Of a stretch of DNA of 64,000 nucleotides, positions 25,902 through 34,476 are shown one piece after another. The notes beneath the pieces are model-generated. The model had not been told where the DNA came from, did no database searches, and was given only the letters and a program-made list of their open reading frames with translations. Made by a program: the position numbers and the translations under genes. The stretch comes from Fictibacillus aquaticus. GTDB lineage: Bacteria; Bacillota; Bacilli; Bacillales; Fictibacillaceae. Where the stretch lies: assembly GCF_002245695.1 (NCBI RefSeq), contig NZ_NOII01000010.1, positions 1-64,000 of the forward strand, written 5' to 3'. How positions within the stretch are numbered: position 1 is the stretch's first letter; the number at the start of each line of letters is the position of its first letter.

Positions 25902-26255
25902 TTAGTTGGACACCATAGGTCCGTAGAGCTCTTCAAGCGGCTTTGTGATAATCTTGTTCATTTCTGTTACGATCATGCTCATGCGCTGTTCAGCCGCCAT
26001 AAGCTTTGAGATTGTTTCATTCTGCTGAACGTCCTGAAACACACCTTGTGCTTTCTGAACTTCTTCCTCAGTGATTTCCTGACCTGTCATTTGCTTTTGC
26101 TGAAGGCTCATTTGAAGATCACGGAATTCCTCAAATAGGTTTTTCGTCTCTTCATTCGCGTTCACTTCGTCATATGCTTTTTTCAAGTCCTGAAAATCGC
26201 TGCTGTTTCGAAGTGCTTTTTCTAAATCGTACGCAATATCATAAACGTTAGACAT
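25902..26255 (-). CDS. yheA: YlbF/YmcA-family protein YheA
   Basis: A 117-residue all-helical protein of the YlbF/YmcA superfamily, with the family stretch NEETKNLFEEFRDLQMSLQQKQ and a conserved hydrophobic C-terminal helix. YlbF and YmcA relatives act with YaaT in RNA processing and phosphorelay control; the role of YheA itself is unknown. AGGAGG precedes the ATG. It follows yheB on the same strand, as in B. subtilis. Confidence 0.92.
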   Translation of the reverse strand: MSNVYDIAYDLEKALRNSSDFQDLKKAYDEVNANEETKNLFEEFRDLQMSLQQKQMTGQEITEEEVQKAQGVFQDVQQNETISKLMAAEQRMSMIVTEMNKIITKPLEELYGPMVSN

Positions 26256-26303
26256 CGTTTTTCCTCCTTAAAATAAACATTCGGTTACCACTATAACAAA
26301 GAT

Positions 26304-27443
26304 TTATAAAAATAGCACAACCAAACCTTGAACCACACCTATAAGACCGCCTAGAAGCGCCCCAAGCCATGTGATCATCTTCAGCTCAGACTTGGCAATT
26401 GAAATAATAATTTCCTCCAGCCGCTGCAGTGAGAAGGTTTCTACCTGCTCTTCTACAATCTTGGCGAGGTTCATTTTTCCAAGAAGCAGCTCCAGCCGGT
26501 CACTTACCATCTCCATCCCGAGTGCCACTGCTTTAGGGACCATTCTCTCTGTTAATATCTGTTCAACCGGAGAAGTCCATTCTTTAAGCGGCCTCGATAA
26601 AAAGCTCCCGATCGGCAGCTGGCTGACGATGATGGCAGCTGCTTCATCCTTCATCGTTCCTGAAGGGTCAAATGAGGCTTCCAGCTCAGACCATTTCTTC
26701 TGCTTAATGTTTTGCCACTCTTTTTTAAGCAATTCGTTGACCGTCTGTTCTGTCTGTGGCTGCCTGATAAACTTGAGCAGCTCCGGTCTGATTTTTTCAG
26801 CGATGCTGATGTTTCCGAAAAACATCGACACCATGTTGACGAGTGTCCCCTTATCCATAAGAAAAGCGTCGACGCCTTTAGCAAGCGCAGCCCTTCCTTG
26901 TGTGCTTTCTAAATAATCCTCCGCTTTTTGAAGAATAAGGCGGCTGAGCTCTGGCAGCTTTTCTTCAGCCTTCGCGTTCCATTCGGCAGGAAGCAAATCA
27001 TGAAGCTTTTCGCCTCGCCACCCGGACAAAATGTCTTCAAGCTTGTTCTTAATCCAGTCTTCCGCTTTTTCTTTCAGCATTTGTTCAGCGTTCTGTATGT
27101 CAAACTGCTGTTCCAGCCATTGTGAAACCGACTTGTCGCTTTTTAGAAAACGCCTTACCTCTTCACTTGTCCAATCTGTCAGCTCTTGAGCGAAAATGGG
27201 ATCGCTTATCTTCCCTTTCACACCTTCTGCAGTCAGGAGGTGTGTTGTAACAGTCTCACCAAGCTGAACAGCAAGCTGGTGGCGTCTTTTCGGAATAAGT
27301 CCAGGTGTAAAGGGCACTCGAAACTTTCCTATATATAACGTGTTGAACGGGCGAAACAGCATTTTGATGGCGATTAAATTCGTCACTCCGCCGATGACAG
27401 CACCAATACCGATCATAAATGCCATCATAATGAATATATCCAT
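26304..27443 (-). CDS. yheB: DUF445 membrane protein YheB
   Basis: A 379-residue protein with membrane segments at both ends (about 1-25 and 355-379) and a long helical middle. The motif GAVIGGVTNLIAIKMLFRP followed by FTPGLIPKRRHQLA is diagnostic of DUF445 (YheB/SbcB-like). The function is unknown. The ATG follows AGGAGATAACCT. It precedes yheA with a gap of about 48 bases, so they probably form an operon. Confidence 0.93.
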   Translation of the reverse strand: MDIFIMMAFMIGIGAVIGGVTNLIAIKMLFRPFNTLYIGKFRVPFTPGLIPKRRHQLAVQLGETVTTHLLTAEGVKGKISDPIFAQELTDWTSEEVRRFLKSDKSVSQWLEQQFDIQNAEQMLKEKAEDWIKNKLEDILSGWRGEKLHDLLPAEWNAKAEEKLPELSRLILQKAEDYLESTQGRAALAKGVDAFLMDKGTLVNMVSMFFGNISIAEKIRPELLKFIRQPQTEQTVNELLKKEWQNIKQKKWSELEASFDPSGTMKDEAAAIIVSQLPIGSFLSRPLKEWTSPVEQILTERMVPKAVALGMEMVSDRLELLLGKMNLAKIVEEQVETFSLQRLEEIIISIAKSELKMITWLGALLGGLIGVVQGLVVLFL

Positions 27444-27512
27444 AGGTTATCTCCTGTCCAATAATTTGAAGTGTCCGCACTGAATGGATTTTCAAGAAAA
27501 ATTGTCCATTTA

Positions 27513-27525
27513 GGGTACCGTACCC
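27513..27525. repeat. Short GGGTAC-C-GTACCC palindrome
   Basis: A 13-base palindrome between the divergent yheB and yheC/D-like genes. It is one of five intergenic palindromes with this core in the window. Confidence 0.6.
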
Positions 27526-27615
27526 CCGAACTAATTATACAAACCGGCAATGGTGTAGGGCAAGCTTGGGGTGCATATACTTGCAACACTATGAAATGTA
27601 AAGGAGCTTTTTAAT

Positions 27616-28995
27616 ATGGAACTTTTAAACTATAAGCTTGTAAGGCAGCCCGGTCTTCCTGGAAGAACTGCTGTGCTGCCTGAAACATGGCAAAAAGCTG
27701 AGAAGTCTATTCAGAATGTATCCTTTGGCAAATATACAGCTGAAGTAGTATCGATTTCTTTTCACGAGCACTCTTTAGAGATAGGCTTGAGCGAGAACCT
27801 CTGGAACGAATTATGTATTCCTTTTGAAGCTCACATGAGGGCTGCAGCAGTAAAAGGATGCTTGCGGCTGGGTCCGCTAGTCGGTATATTAGCTGAAGGT
27901 TTTCAGCCAGATTCTTCATCGTATTCTTCTTTTTTCGAAAACTATTTGGATGCCGGAGTTGAGGCGGGCTGCCTGCCTTTTATTTTCAGCTACAGAAATG
28001 TTCAGCCCGACAGCCGCAGAATTAACGGATGGTTTCTTAATTCTGGACAGTGGGTACAGCAAGAGGTTCCATTGCCAGATGTGGTTTATAACAAACTTCC
28101 AGACAGAAAAACAGAACAGTCTAAGCAATACCGCAGAACATTGTCGTGGCTTCGTGAACAGGGAAAAACCTCGGTTTTTAATCCTTCCTTTTTTGATAAA
28201 GGAACGGTGCATGAACACCTTTTTCAAGATGCTGATTGCAGAGTTTATTTGCCTGAAACACATTTCAATCCTTCTCTTGAAACTTTTATTGAGATGGCGG
28301 GAAAGTATGAGGAGCTTTTCGTGAAGCCAGCAGAAGGAAGCCTGGGTAAAGGGGTCGTATGCATCACAAAGAAAAGTACTGGTTTTTATTGCCGTGCGCA
28401 GCAAAAAGACAGCGTTTCTGCACATACCTATCATTCTGCTGAAAGGCTGTACAGAGCTCTTCTCGGTACAAAACCAGCATTGCTTCAGCAGGGGATAGAT
28501 CTTGTACAAATTAGAGGCAGACGGACGGATTTCCGTTTTCATACGAACAAGAATAGTTCAGGTCAATGGGAAGTGAGCGCAGCTGCGGTGAAAATATGCG
28601 GAGAGTCTGTCGTTACAACACATACCGGCAATGGTGGCGAGGTTATTTCGTTCAGTGAGTTTTCAGGAAATCAGGATGCTGGGGCGAATCTTGTGAAAGA
28701 GATCGGCAAAGCGGCTCTCGTGCTGAGCCGCTGCCTAGATAAAAGATTGCCAGGTCCTATAGGCGAGATCGGGTTTGATTTTGGATTAGACAGAAAAGGA
28801 AGGGTCTGGCTGTTTGAAGCGAACGCTAAGCCGGGGCGAGGAATATTTGATCACCCGCTTCTGTCCTCACAGAAAAAACGGACATTGCAGCTTCCTTTTC
28901 AATACGCACTTTACCTGGCAGGATTTACAGGAAGTGGCCAGCCTCGGCGTGATAAATGGCTGATGAATGTAAAAAGGGAGCACAAAACAAAATAA
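27616..28995 (+). CDS. YheC/YheD-family endospore coat-associated protein
   Basis: A 459-residue protein with an ATP-grasp C-terminal domain, of the YheC/YheD family found in the B. subtilis spore coat. ATP-grasp features are FVKPAEGSLGKGV (Lys and Gly-rich loop, about residues 235-247) and the metal-binding IGEIGFDFGLDRKGRVWLFEANAKPG near the C-terminus. The N-terminal family region includes LGPLVGILAEG. B. subtilis has a yheC-yheD pair; only one gene is here. The ATG follows AAAGGAGC. Expression is probably sporulation-specific, by family knowledge. Confidence 0.85.
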   Translation: MELLNYKLVRQPGLPGRTAVLPETWQKAEKSIQNVSFGKYTAEVVSISFHEHSLEIGLSENLWNELCIPFEAHMRAAAVKGCLRLGPLVGILAEGFQPDSSSYSSFFENYLDAGVEAGCLPFIFSYRNVQPDSRRINGWFLNSGQWVQQEVPLPDVVYNKLPDRKTEQSKQYRRTLSWLREQGKTSVFNPSFFDKGTVHEHLFQDADCRVYLPETHFNPSLETFIEMAGKYEELFVKPAEGSLGKGVVCITKKSTGFYCRAQQKDSVSAHTYHSAERLYRALLGTKPALLQQGIDLVQIRGRRTDFRFHTNKNSSGQWEVSAAAVKICGESVVTTHTGNGGEVISFSEFSGNQDAGANLVKEIGKAALVLSRCLDKRLPGPIGEIGFDFGLDRKGRVWLFEANAKPGRGIFDHPLLSSQKKRTLQLPFQYALYLAGFTGSGQPRRDKWLMNVKREHKTK

Positions 28996-29004
28996 GCATT
29001 ATCT

Positions 29005-29625
29005 TTACTCTGGAAGGATAAACTCGTATCCTTCCTTTTTTAATTGTCTTAGCAGTTCATCAAGCACAACAGCCGTCTGCTGAAGTTCGTGGAGAAGGAT
29101 GATAGAACCTTCTTCAGCATGACTTATAATATTGCTGATGATATGGTCAGGCTTCTGCTTCAATTCCCAGTCCAGACCTGCGACATCCCATAAAAATGGC
29201 CTTAACTTAAGCTTCTTTAATATTAAAAGTGTGTCGTCATTATAGCTTCCAAATGGAGGCCTGAAGAACTTTACCTGCTGTCCCGTAATGCTTTCAATCT
29301 TTCGTACACTCCCGGATATTTCTTTTTCTTGTGATTCATAAGACAGTTTTTTCAGGTCAGGATGCCGGATTGAATGGCCGCCGATCATATGCCCTTCATC
29401 CAGTACCCTTCTCCATGGCCTCTTTTCATACAGCAGGCGTGTCTGCCAAAAAAACAAAGCCTTCACATTATGGCTTTTTAAAGTGTTGAGAATTTCTCCA
29501 AGAACGCTAGAAGGGCCATCGTCAAAAGTAAGGATGAGCTGCTTGTTCACTGTAGCTCTCCATTCCTTTGCCGAAGTGATAATACGTTCATCGTTCCAGT
29601 CGTACACGACCGTTTCTGAAGTCAC
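29005..29625 (-). CDS. Polysaccharide deacetylase (NodB domain)
   Basis: A 206-residue carbohydrate esterase family 4 protein. All five NodB motifs are visible: TFDDGPS (catalytic base and metal Asp), the metal-binding GGHSIRHPDL, RPPFGSYN, the DVAGLDW stretch and LLHE. There is no signal peptide, so it either acts inside or leaves by another route. Translation appears to start at a GTG at 29625 behind AAAGGTG. Possible relatives are YheN or YxkH of B. subtilis; the polysaccharide is unknown. Confidence 0.88.
   Translation of the reverse strand: MTSETVVYDWNDERIITSAKEWRATVNKQLILTFDDGPSSVLGEILNTLKSHNVKALFFWQTRLLYEKRPWRRVLDEGHMIGGHSIRHPDLKKLSYESQEKEISGSVRKIESITGQQVKFFRPPFGSYNDDTLLILKKLKLRPFLWDVAGLDWELKQKPDHIISNIISHAEEGSIILLHELQQTAVVLDELLRQLKKEGYEFILPE
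29012..29042 (+). terminator. Terminator after the YheC/D-like gene
   Basis: GGAAGGATA pairs with TATCCTTCC and is followed by TTTTTT. It overlaps the 3' coding end of the convergent deacetylase gene. Confidence 0.8.
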
Positions 29626-29742
29626 TCAAGGACACCTTTTCATCTTCTCCCTCCTTTATGAATGCACGTATTTCCCCTGTTTTGTCCAATAGGTTATATC
29701 ATTGTATAATCATAGCAAGGATTATACGGAAAGGATACGAAT

Positions 29743-30612
29743 GTGATGCTTGAACAGCTTAAAAAGCACTATGAAGGCAAGATTATGACAACCCCACAAA
29801 ACAGTGAAGCACAGTACACTTGGCTCAAAACGCCACAGGGAGAACTCTTTGGCATCGATTTGGACGCACTTTCGGAAAGTGAATCCTCGCTGCTGCTTGC
29901 ACTCTGTCAATATGAAGGCAAAATGGATAACGCGCTGTCACAGCCTGAAAACAGATGGCACCGTATTTTATTTGAAGGTGAACAATATGATGGCAGCGGC
30001 AGCTTTCGTTTCCTGCATCTATTGTTTAAAAAGCCGCTTCAAGAAATATCTTCATTAAAACAGGCGGTGCACGGCCTGTTTCCTCACTCTTCTGTATTTA
30101 TCCTGCACCCTGACCAAAAGAGTGGTGTCATCATTGAACAAGAATACAGTGACAGCGATGAGGAAGCATATGCTGGGTTCAAAGAGCTGATTACTTCCGA
30201 CCTTTATTTGGATGTCCAGCTTTTTGCTGGATTATGGCAGCAGGACGGAAGCGATCCTTCCATCGTTTATCAAGCAGAACGTGAAGCTTTTCAATCAGCA
30301 GCTGGAGGCCTGCCGCCTAAAGATGTGTATCGTTTCAGTGACATCATCCCGCGGCTGCTGCTGAATGATGCTGCAAGCCATACGAAGCAGGTTCTCTCCT
30401 CTCTTTTGCCTGAAGACATCCTGGAGGATAAAGAGATGGCCCAAAGCATCAAAGTTTATATTGAATCGGGGTTCAATATATCTGTCGCTGCTAAAAAATT
30501 GTACATTCACCGCAACAGCCTTCAATATCGGGTGGATCGATTTGCCGAAAGGACGGGCATTGATGTCAGGCAGTTTCATCAGGCACTGCCCGTATATTTC
30601 GCATTATTATAG
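29743..30612 (+). CDS. PucR/CdaR-type transcriptional regulator, YxkF-like
   Basis: A 289-residue protein whose C-terminal about 50 residues form the PucR-type helix-turn-helix: IKVYIESGFNISVAAKKLYIHRNSLQYRVDR family pattern (about 235-275). The N-terminal part has no recognisable ligand domain. In B. subtilis yxkF, of this type, neighbours msmX, and here msmX follows too, so a link with sugar uptake is plausible. The start is the GTG at 29743 behind AAAGGAT, or the next codon, an ATG. Confidence 0.8.
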   Translation: MMLEQLKKHYEGKIMTTPQNSEAQYTWLKTPQGELFGIDLDALSESESSLLLALCQYEGKMDNALSQPENRWHRILFEGEQYDGSGSFRFLHLLFKKPLQEISSLKQAVHGLFPHSSVFILHPDQKSGVIIEQEYSDSDEEAYAGFKELITSDLYLDVQLFAGLWQQDGSDPSIVYQAEREAFQSAAGGLPPKDVYRFSDIIPRLLLNDAASHTKQVLSSLLPEDILEDKEMAQSIKVYIESGFNISVAAKKLYIHRNSLQYRVDRFAERTGIDVRQFHQALPVYFALL

Positions 30613-30663
30613 AACTAGCCGGGGTACGGTACACAAGGTACCTTTACTCGGCTAGTTCTTTTC
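30611..30663 (+). terminator. Terminator hairpin with GGTAC repeat in the loop
   Basis: AGAACTAGCCG pairs with CGGCTAGTTCT, followed by TTTTC. The long loop contains GGGGTACGGTAC and GGTACC, a degenerate member of the GGTAC/GTACC palindrome family. Confidence 0.75.
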
Positions 30664-30752
30664 ATTTGTGCAACATGCATAATGAGTGAATTGTTTTTTA
30701 GGCACTCTATCCATTTACGAAAGCCCTTTCAACGTGTAACCTTGCTTTATAA

Positions 30753-30766
30753 CGTAAACGTTTTCA
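30753..30766 (+). promoter_or_regulatory. Candidate CcpA cre site upstream of msmX
   Basis: CGTAAACGTTTTCA matches the cre consensus TGWAANCGNTNWCA at 13 of 14 positions, 28 bases before the msmX start and downstream of a weak promoter-like TTTCAA...TATAAC. Carbon catabolite control of this sugar-ABC ATPase is therefore likely. Confidence 0.65.
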
Positions 30767-30793
30767 TTTACGCATCGAAAGGGGTTTTTTACA

Positions 30794-31891
30794 GTGGCAG
30801 GTATCGCATTAAAAAATATCGTAAAACGCTATGACAATAAAGTAACAGCTGTACATGACTTTAACCTTGATATTGCTGACAAAGAATTTATCGTGTTCGT
30901 AGGTCCATCAGGTTGCGGTAAATCTACAACTCTCCGTATGATCGCTGGTCTTGAAGACATCTCTGAAGGGGATCTCGTTATCGATGGCCGTGTCGTGAAC
31001 GACGTGGCACCAAAAGACCGTGATATCGCGATGGTTTTCCAGAACTATGCACTATATCCTCACATGAATGTTTATGACAACATGGCGTTCGGGCTTAAGC
31101 TGCGCAAATTCAGCAAAGAAGAAATCGACAAGCGTGTAAAAGAAGCTGCCCGTATCCTTGGTCTTGAGCAATACCTTGACCGTAAGCCAAAAGCTCTTTC
31201 CGGCGGTCAGCGCCAGCGTGTTGCACTCGGCCGTGCTATCGTCCGAGACGCGAAAGTTTTCTTGATGGATGAGCCGCTTTCTAACCTTGATGCTAAATTA
31301 CGTGTACAGATGCGCGCTGAGATCACAAAGCTTCACCAGCGTCTTCAAACAACGACTATTTATGTAACGCATGACCAGACAGAAGCGATGACAATGGCGA
31401 CACGCATCGTTGTAATGAAGGACGGTCTGATTCAGCAGGTTGGTTCTCCTAAAGAGGTGTATGACACACCTGAAAATATCTTCGTAGGCGGATTTATCGG
31501 AAGTCCGGCGATGAACTTCCTGAACGGAACACTTGAAGACGGCTTCTTCAATATCGGTGATGTGAAGGTTGCGATCCCTGGCGGAAAAATGAAAGTTCTT
31601 AAAGAGCGCGGCTACTTGAACAAAGAGATCGTGCTAGGTATCCGTCCTGAGGACATCCATGATGAGCCTGTGTTCCTTGAGTCATCTGCAAACACTCGCA
31701 TCGAAGCAAAGATCGATGTAGCAGAATTGATGGGAGCAGAAACATTCCTATATTCTACGATTTCTGGACAAGACTTCATCGCGCGTGTTGATTCCCGCAC
31801 TGATGTCGTAAACGGCCAGAATATCTCACTTGCGTTAGATATGAATAAAGCGCACTTCTTCGATAAAGAAAGCGAGCTTCGCATTCGCTAA
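30794..31891 (+). CDS. msmX: Multi-sugar ABC transporter ATP-binding protein MsmX (UgpC family)
   Basis: A 365-residue MalK/UgpC-type ATPase. Walker A GPSGCGKST lies at about 37-45, Q-loop in FQNYALYPHM, signature LSGGQRQRVA, Walker B VFLMDEPLSNLD, H-loop YVTHDQTEA, and a C-terminal TOBE/MalK regulatory domain. In Bacillus MsmX energises several sugar importers that lack their own ATPase, which fits its isolated position here. Translation starts at a GTG after AAGGGG. A cre-like site and a terminator frame the gene. Confidence 0.94.
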   Translation: MAGIALKNIVKRYDNKVTAVHDFNLDIADKEFIVFVGPSGCGKSTTLRMIAGLEDISEGDLVIDGRVVNDVAPKDRDIAMVFQNYALYPHMNVYDNMAFGLKLRKFSKEEIDKRVKEAARILGLEQYLDRKPKALSGGQRQRVALGRAIVRDAKVFLMDEPLSNLDAKLRVQMRAEITKLHQRLQTTTIYVTHDQTEAMTMATRIVVMKDGLIQQVGSPKEVYDTPENIFVGGFIGSPAMNFLNGTLEDGFFNIGDVKVAIPGGKMKVLKERGYLNKEIVLGIRPEDIHDEPVFLESSANTRIEAKIDVAELMGAETFLYSTISGQDFIARVDSRTDVVNGQNISLALDMNKAHFFDKESELRIR

Positions 31892-31898
31892 ATCATCC

Positions 31899-31927
31899 AA
31901 GCTGCCCTGAATGTAGGGCAGCTTTTT
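31899..31927 (+). terminator. Terminator after msmX
   Basis: AGCTGCCCT pairs with AGGGCAGCT and is followed by TTTTATTT. Confidence 0.88.
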
Positions 31928-32109
31928 ATTTATTATCTTTTCTAAAAAATGTTGTTGCTTAGGAATGATTTGTTTTGTAAGAAGGTTCAGCGGAATTGCC
32001 TTTAAAAACTTCAATGCCTAAACCTGATAAATGTTTCCATTTTTCATTCAATTGCTTTGGCTGATTATTATCGCATTTGCTCGATCATCTTGAATCCATA
32101 ATTAATACA

Positions 32110-32236
32110 GTTGATCGTAGTGAAAGGTGCCGACTCCTGCGGGACAAGCGGTCAGGTGAGACACTCAATGGCGCGTAGCGGCGAGTGGCTCACCGCCTGC
32201 CCCGCGGAAAGCGTGCCCCTAAAACGGAGATCAACT
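32110..32236 (-). repeat. Structured GC-rich repeat, copy G (inverted)
   Basis: On the minus strand this copy is almost identical to copy E, including the stem with ACTC/GAGT and the flank reading AAAGAAATCAGAGAAG. Similarity extends from 32266 down to about 32035. It occupies the gene-free stretch 31892-32462, which otherwise holds the msmX terminator and the promoter at 32373. Confidence 0.88.
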
Positions 32237-32372
32237 TCTTCTCTGATTTCTTTAAAAGCAACAAAGTTTTCGAAAATTCATTAACACTGAATTTTGAATG
32301 AAACTGGGACCTTCTTCTCTTTTACGTAAAATCTGGAGAAAAAATCCCAACTTCGGGAATGATGAATAATAA

Positions 32373-32402
32373 TTGACATTCCCATCTTTCTCTCATTAAA
32401 AT
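32373..32402 (+). promoter_or_regulatory. Sigma-A promoter of the amino-acid ABC operon
   Basis: TTGACA, 18 bases, TAAAAT, 60 bases before the start codon. Just downstream an imperfect dyad AATTCGGATA/TTATCGGAATT (about 32408-32432) could be an operator; its regulator is unknown. Confidence 0.75.
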
Positions 32403-32462
32403 AGAGGAATTCGGATACGTTTTATCGGAATTAAAATAATAACACCTCAGGAGGTACATACA

Positions 32463-33239
32463 ATGAAAAAGTGGCTCTTTATGCTTCTTACAGCAGTGCT
32501 GCTGACTGGTGCTCTTGCTGCATGCGGAACATCAGAAAAGAAAGAAGGCGGAAAGGAAAAAGGCGGCGTTCTTACAATTGGAACGGAAGCAACTTATCCT
32601 CCTTTCTCCTACCGTGATAAGAAAACGAATGAAATTACAGGCTACGATGTTGAAGTGGCTAAAGAAGTGGCTAAGCGTCTTGATATGAAAGCGAAATTTG
32701 TTCCGACAGAATGGAAGAATATGTTTACTTCACTTGACTCCAAACGATTCGACATGGTTGCAAACCAAGTTACAATCACAGACGAACGCAAAGGACAATA
32801 TGACTTTTCAACACCTTACACAGTTTCGGGTGGAAAAGTTATCGTTAATAAGAAAAACAAAGACATTAAAGGCATTGAAGATTTAAAAGGAAAGACAGTC
32901 GGTACAACACAAGGAAGCAACTATGCAGCCGAAGCAGAAAAAGCTGGTGCAGACTTAAAATTTTATAAAGGAATCGCTCAAGTTCTTACTGACTTGAATG
33001 TAAACCGCGTTGACGCAGCGATGAACGATGAACTGTTTATCCTCACTGAGTTAAAGAAAACCGATTACAAAGTCAAAGCAGTCGGCGAACCGTTCAACGA
33101 GAACGAAATGGCATTTGCATTCCTAAAAGGAAACAAAGATCTTGTGAAGAAGGTCGATAAAGCACTTGCTGAGATGAAAGAAGACGGTACGTTAGAGAAG
33201 ATTTCAAAAAAATATTTTGGTGAAAATGTAAGTGAATAA
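32463..33239 (+). CDS. Polar amino-acid ABC transporter substrate-binding lipoprotein (TcyA-like)
   Basis: A 258-residue family 3 solute-binding protein. The signal peptide ends in lipobox LAAC with lipidated Cys 21. The mature domain shows GTEATYPPFSY, the family 3 signature GYDVEVAKEVAKRL (about 62-75) and the hinge segment GKTVGTTQGSNYA. The ligand is probably an amino acid such as cystine (TcyA-like), but this is by family resemblance only. AGGAGGTACATACA precedes the ATG. It overlaps the permease gene by eight bases. Confidence 0.88.
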   Translation: MKKWLFMLLTAVLLTGALAACGTSEKKEGGKEKGGVLTIGTEATYPPFSYRDKKTNEITGYDVEVAKEVAKRLDMKAKFVPTEWKNMFTSLDSKRFDMVANQVTITDERKGQYDFSTPYTVSGGKVIVNKKNKDIKGIEDLKGKTVGTTQGSNYAAEAEKAGADLKFYKGIAQVLTDLNVNRVDAAMNDELFILTELKKTDYKVKAVGEPFNENEMAFAFLKGNKDLVKKVDKALAEMKEDGTLEKISKKYFGENVSE

Positions 33240-33885
33240 GTCACTAGAATATATGGCGGACTCCCTCCCCTATTTGCTGGAGGGAGCACGTCTTACCGTT
33301 ATCCTGAGTGTGGCATCAATTTTCGGTGCACTCGTGTTCGGTCTTGTGATCGCCCTTTTTAGGATGTCATCCAATCCGCTGCTTTCAAACTTCGCCAAGC
33401 TTTATATTTCTTTTTTCAGGGGAACGCCTCTGCTCATCCAGCTTCTTATTTTTTACAACGGCTTTACTTTTTTGTTCATAGTTGAAGGCTGGCAGGCGGC
33501 ACTTGCAGGATTAATCATGCATTTCAGCGCTTATATTGCTGAATCCTACCGCGGAGCTATCCAGTCAATCGATGATGGGCAATGGGAAGCCGCCTACTCT
33601 CTTGGAATGAACCGATACATCACGTTTAAAGAGGTCATCTTTCCTCAGGCGTGGAGAGTATCTATTCCATCAGTATGGAATTCACTCATTGATATCGTAA
33701 AGGCTTCTTCACTCGCTTCGGTCATCACCGTGCCGGAACTTACATTGATCGCTGACCAGCGCAGCGCTTCAAGCCTTATTGTTCTTCCGATCCTGCTAGA
33801 AGCAGCTCTCATATATTGGATCCTTACCATTGTTCTTGACTACATCCGAGTAGTTATGGAAAAAAGATACCTTATAAAATCATAA
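33232..33885 (+). CDS. Polar amino-acid ABC transporter permease (TcyB-like)
   Basis: A 217-residue inner-membrane permease of the HisMQ type with about five membrane segments. The EAA loop EAAYSLGMNRYITFKEVIFPQA and the N-terminal FFRGTPLLIQLLIFY are typical. A GTG start at 33232 overlaps the end of the binding-protein gene. No ATPase gene follows: the next gene is convergent, and a strong terminator intervenes. The ATP-binding subunit must therefore be encoded elsewhere. Confidence 0.88.
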   Translation: MNKSLEYMADSLPYLLEGARLTVILSVASIFGALVFGLVIALFRMSSNPLLSNFAKLYISFFRGTPLLIQLLIFYNGFTFLFIVEGWQAALAGLIMHFSAYIAESYRGAIQSIDDGQWEAAYSLGMNRYITFKEVIFPQAWRVSIPSVWNSLIDIVKASSLASVITVPELTLIADQRSASSLIVLPILLEAALIYWILTIVLDYIRVVMEKRYLIKS

Positions 33886-33923
33886 AAAAAGCTCTGTTCA
33901 CGCAAACTAGAACAGAGCTTTTT
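33884..33923. terminator. Bidirectional terminator
   Basis: AAAAAAGCTCTGTTC pairs with GAACAGAGCTTTTTT between the convergent permease and zinc-ribbon genes. Confidence 0.92.
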
Positions 33924-33929
33924 TGTATA

Positions 33930-34178
33930 TTAATCCCATTCATTTATAAAAAACAATACTTCCTGCTGACACGAATGGCAGTAGAAAATATGCGGGCACT
34001 GGCGGTCTCTTTCATCTGCTGGAAATCCGTCTTCCAGCTTCAGGCCGTCAATCTCCATATATGGACTGTAGTCATCGTAAAAATCAGAAACTTTTCCTTT
34101 GTCTTCTGTCTCTGACCCGCACTCAGGACAGCGGATCGCAGCAGTATGTAACAGATTGCAAAGCGGGCAAACGGACAC
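33930..34178 (-). CDS. Small zinc-ribbon-like protein, unknown
   Basis: An 82-residue protein with two Cys pairs that could bind zinc: CPLC and CPEC near the N-terminus, and a second group around C-P-H and CHSC near the C-terminus, suggesting two separate or interleaved knuckles. The middle is acidic. I place the start at a GTG at 34178 after GAGGTG; a GTG at 34187 overlaps that ribosome binding site. The function is not known to me. Confidence 0.65.
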   Translation of the reverse strand: MSVCPLCNLLHTAAIRCPECGSETEDKGKVSDFYDDYSPYMEIDGLKLEDGFPADERDRQCPHIFYCHSCQQEVLFFINEWD

Positions 34179-34209
34179 AAAAAGCACCTCATTTTAAACA
34201 GTTGTTTAA

Positions 34210-34238
34210 TTAAAAGGGATGGATTGCTCCATCCCTTA
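34210..34238 (-). terminator. Terminator of the SASP gene
   Basis: On the minus strand AAGGGATGGA pairs with TCCATCCCTT, followed by TTAATT. Confidence 0.75.
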
Positions 34239-34255
34239 CAGCCATGATTATAGAG

Positions 34256-34456
34256 TTATCGTTGTCCGCCAAATTGCTGTTGAGCCATTTGAACTAGACG
34301 CTTCGTGATCTCACCACCAACTGATCCGTTAGCGCGAGCAGTTGCATCTGGTCCTAATTGGACACCGAACTCGGAAGCGATTTCGTATTTCATCTGGTCG
34401 ATAGCTTGCTGAGCTCCAGGTACGACTAATTGGTTTGAGCTTTTGTTGTCTGCCAT
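34256..34456 (-). CDS. Small acid-soluble spore protein, alpha/beta type
   Basis: A 66-residue SASP that coats spore DNA and protects it from damage. The conserved blocks are the central EIASEFGV stretch, containing the GPR protease cleavage region, and [21 protein letters not shown], the DNA-binding signature. The frame is open further upstream, but the ATG at 34456 is preceded by AAGGAGGTGATACAC and gives the usual SASP length. Expression should be forespore-specific (sigma-G). Confidence 0.96.
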   Translation of the reverse strand: MADNKSSNQLVVPGAQQAIDQMKYEIASEFGVQLGPDATARANGSVGGEITKRLVQMAQQQFGGQR

Positions 34457-34476
34457 GTGTATCACCTCCTTGGTCA

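Noticed and set aside
26371-26916. 181-codon plus-strand ORF inside yheB
   Set aside because: It is a serine/isoleucine-rich shadow of the DUF445 gene with no start signal.
27916-28542. 208-codon minus-strand ORF inside the YheC/D-like gene
   Set aside because: It is antisense to a clear ATP-grasp protein and its translation is Cys/Arg/Phe-rich without domains; it is a shadow frame.
32237-32462. A T-box, S-box or other riboswitch upstream of the amino-acid ABC genes
   Set aside because: No conserved T-box or S-box blocks are present; only a consensus promoter and a short dyad can be seen.
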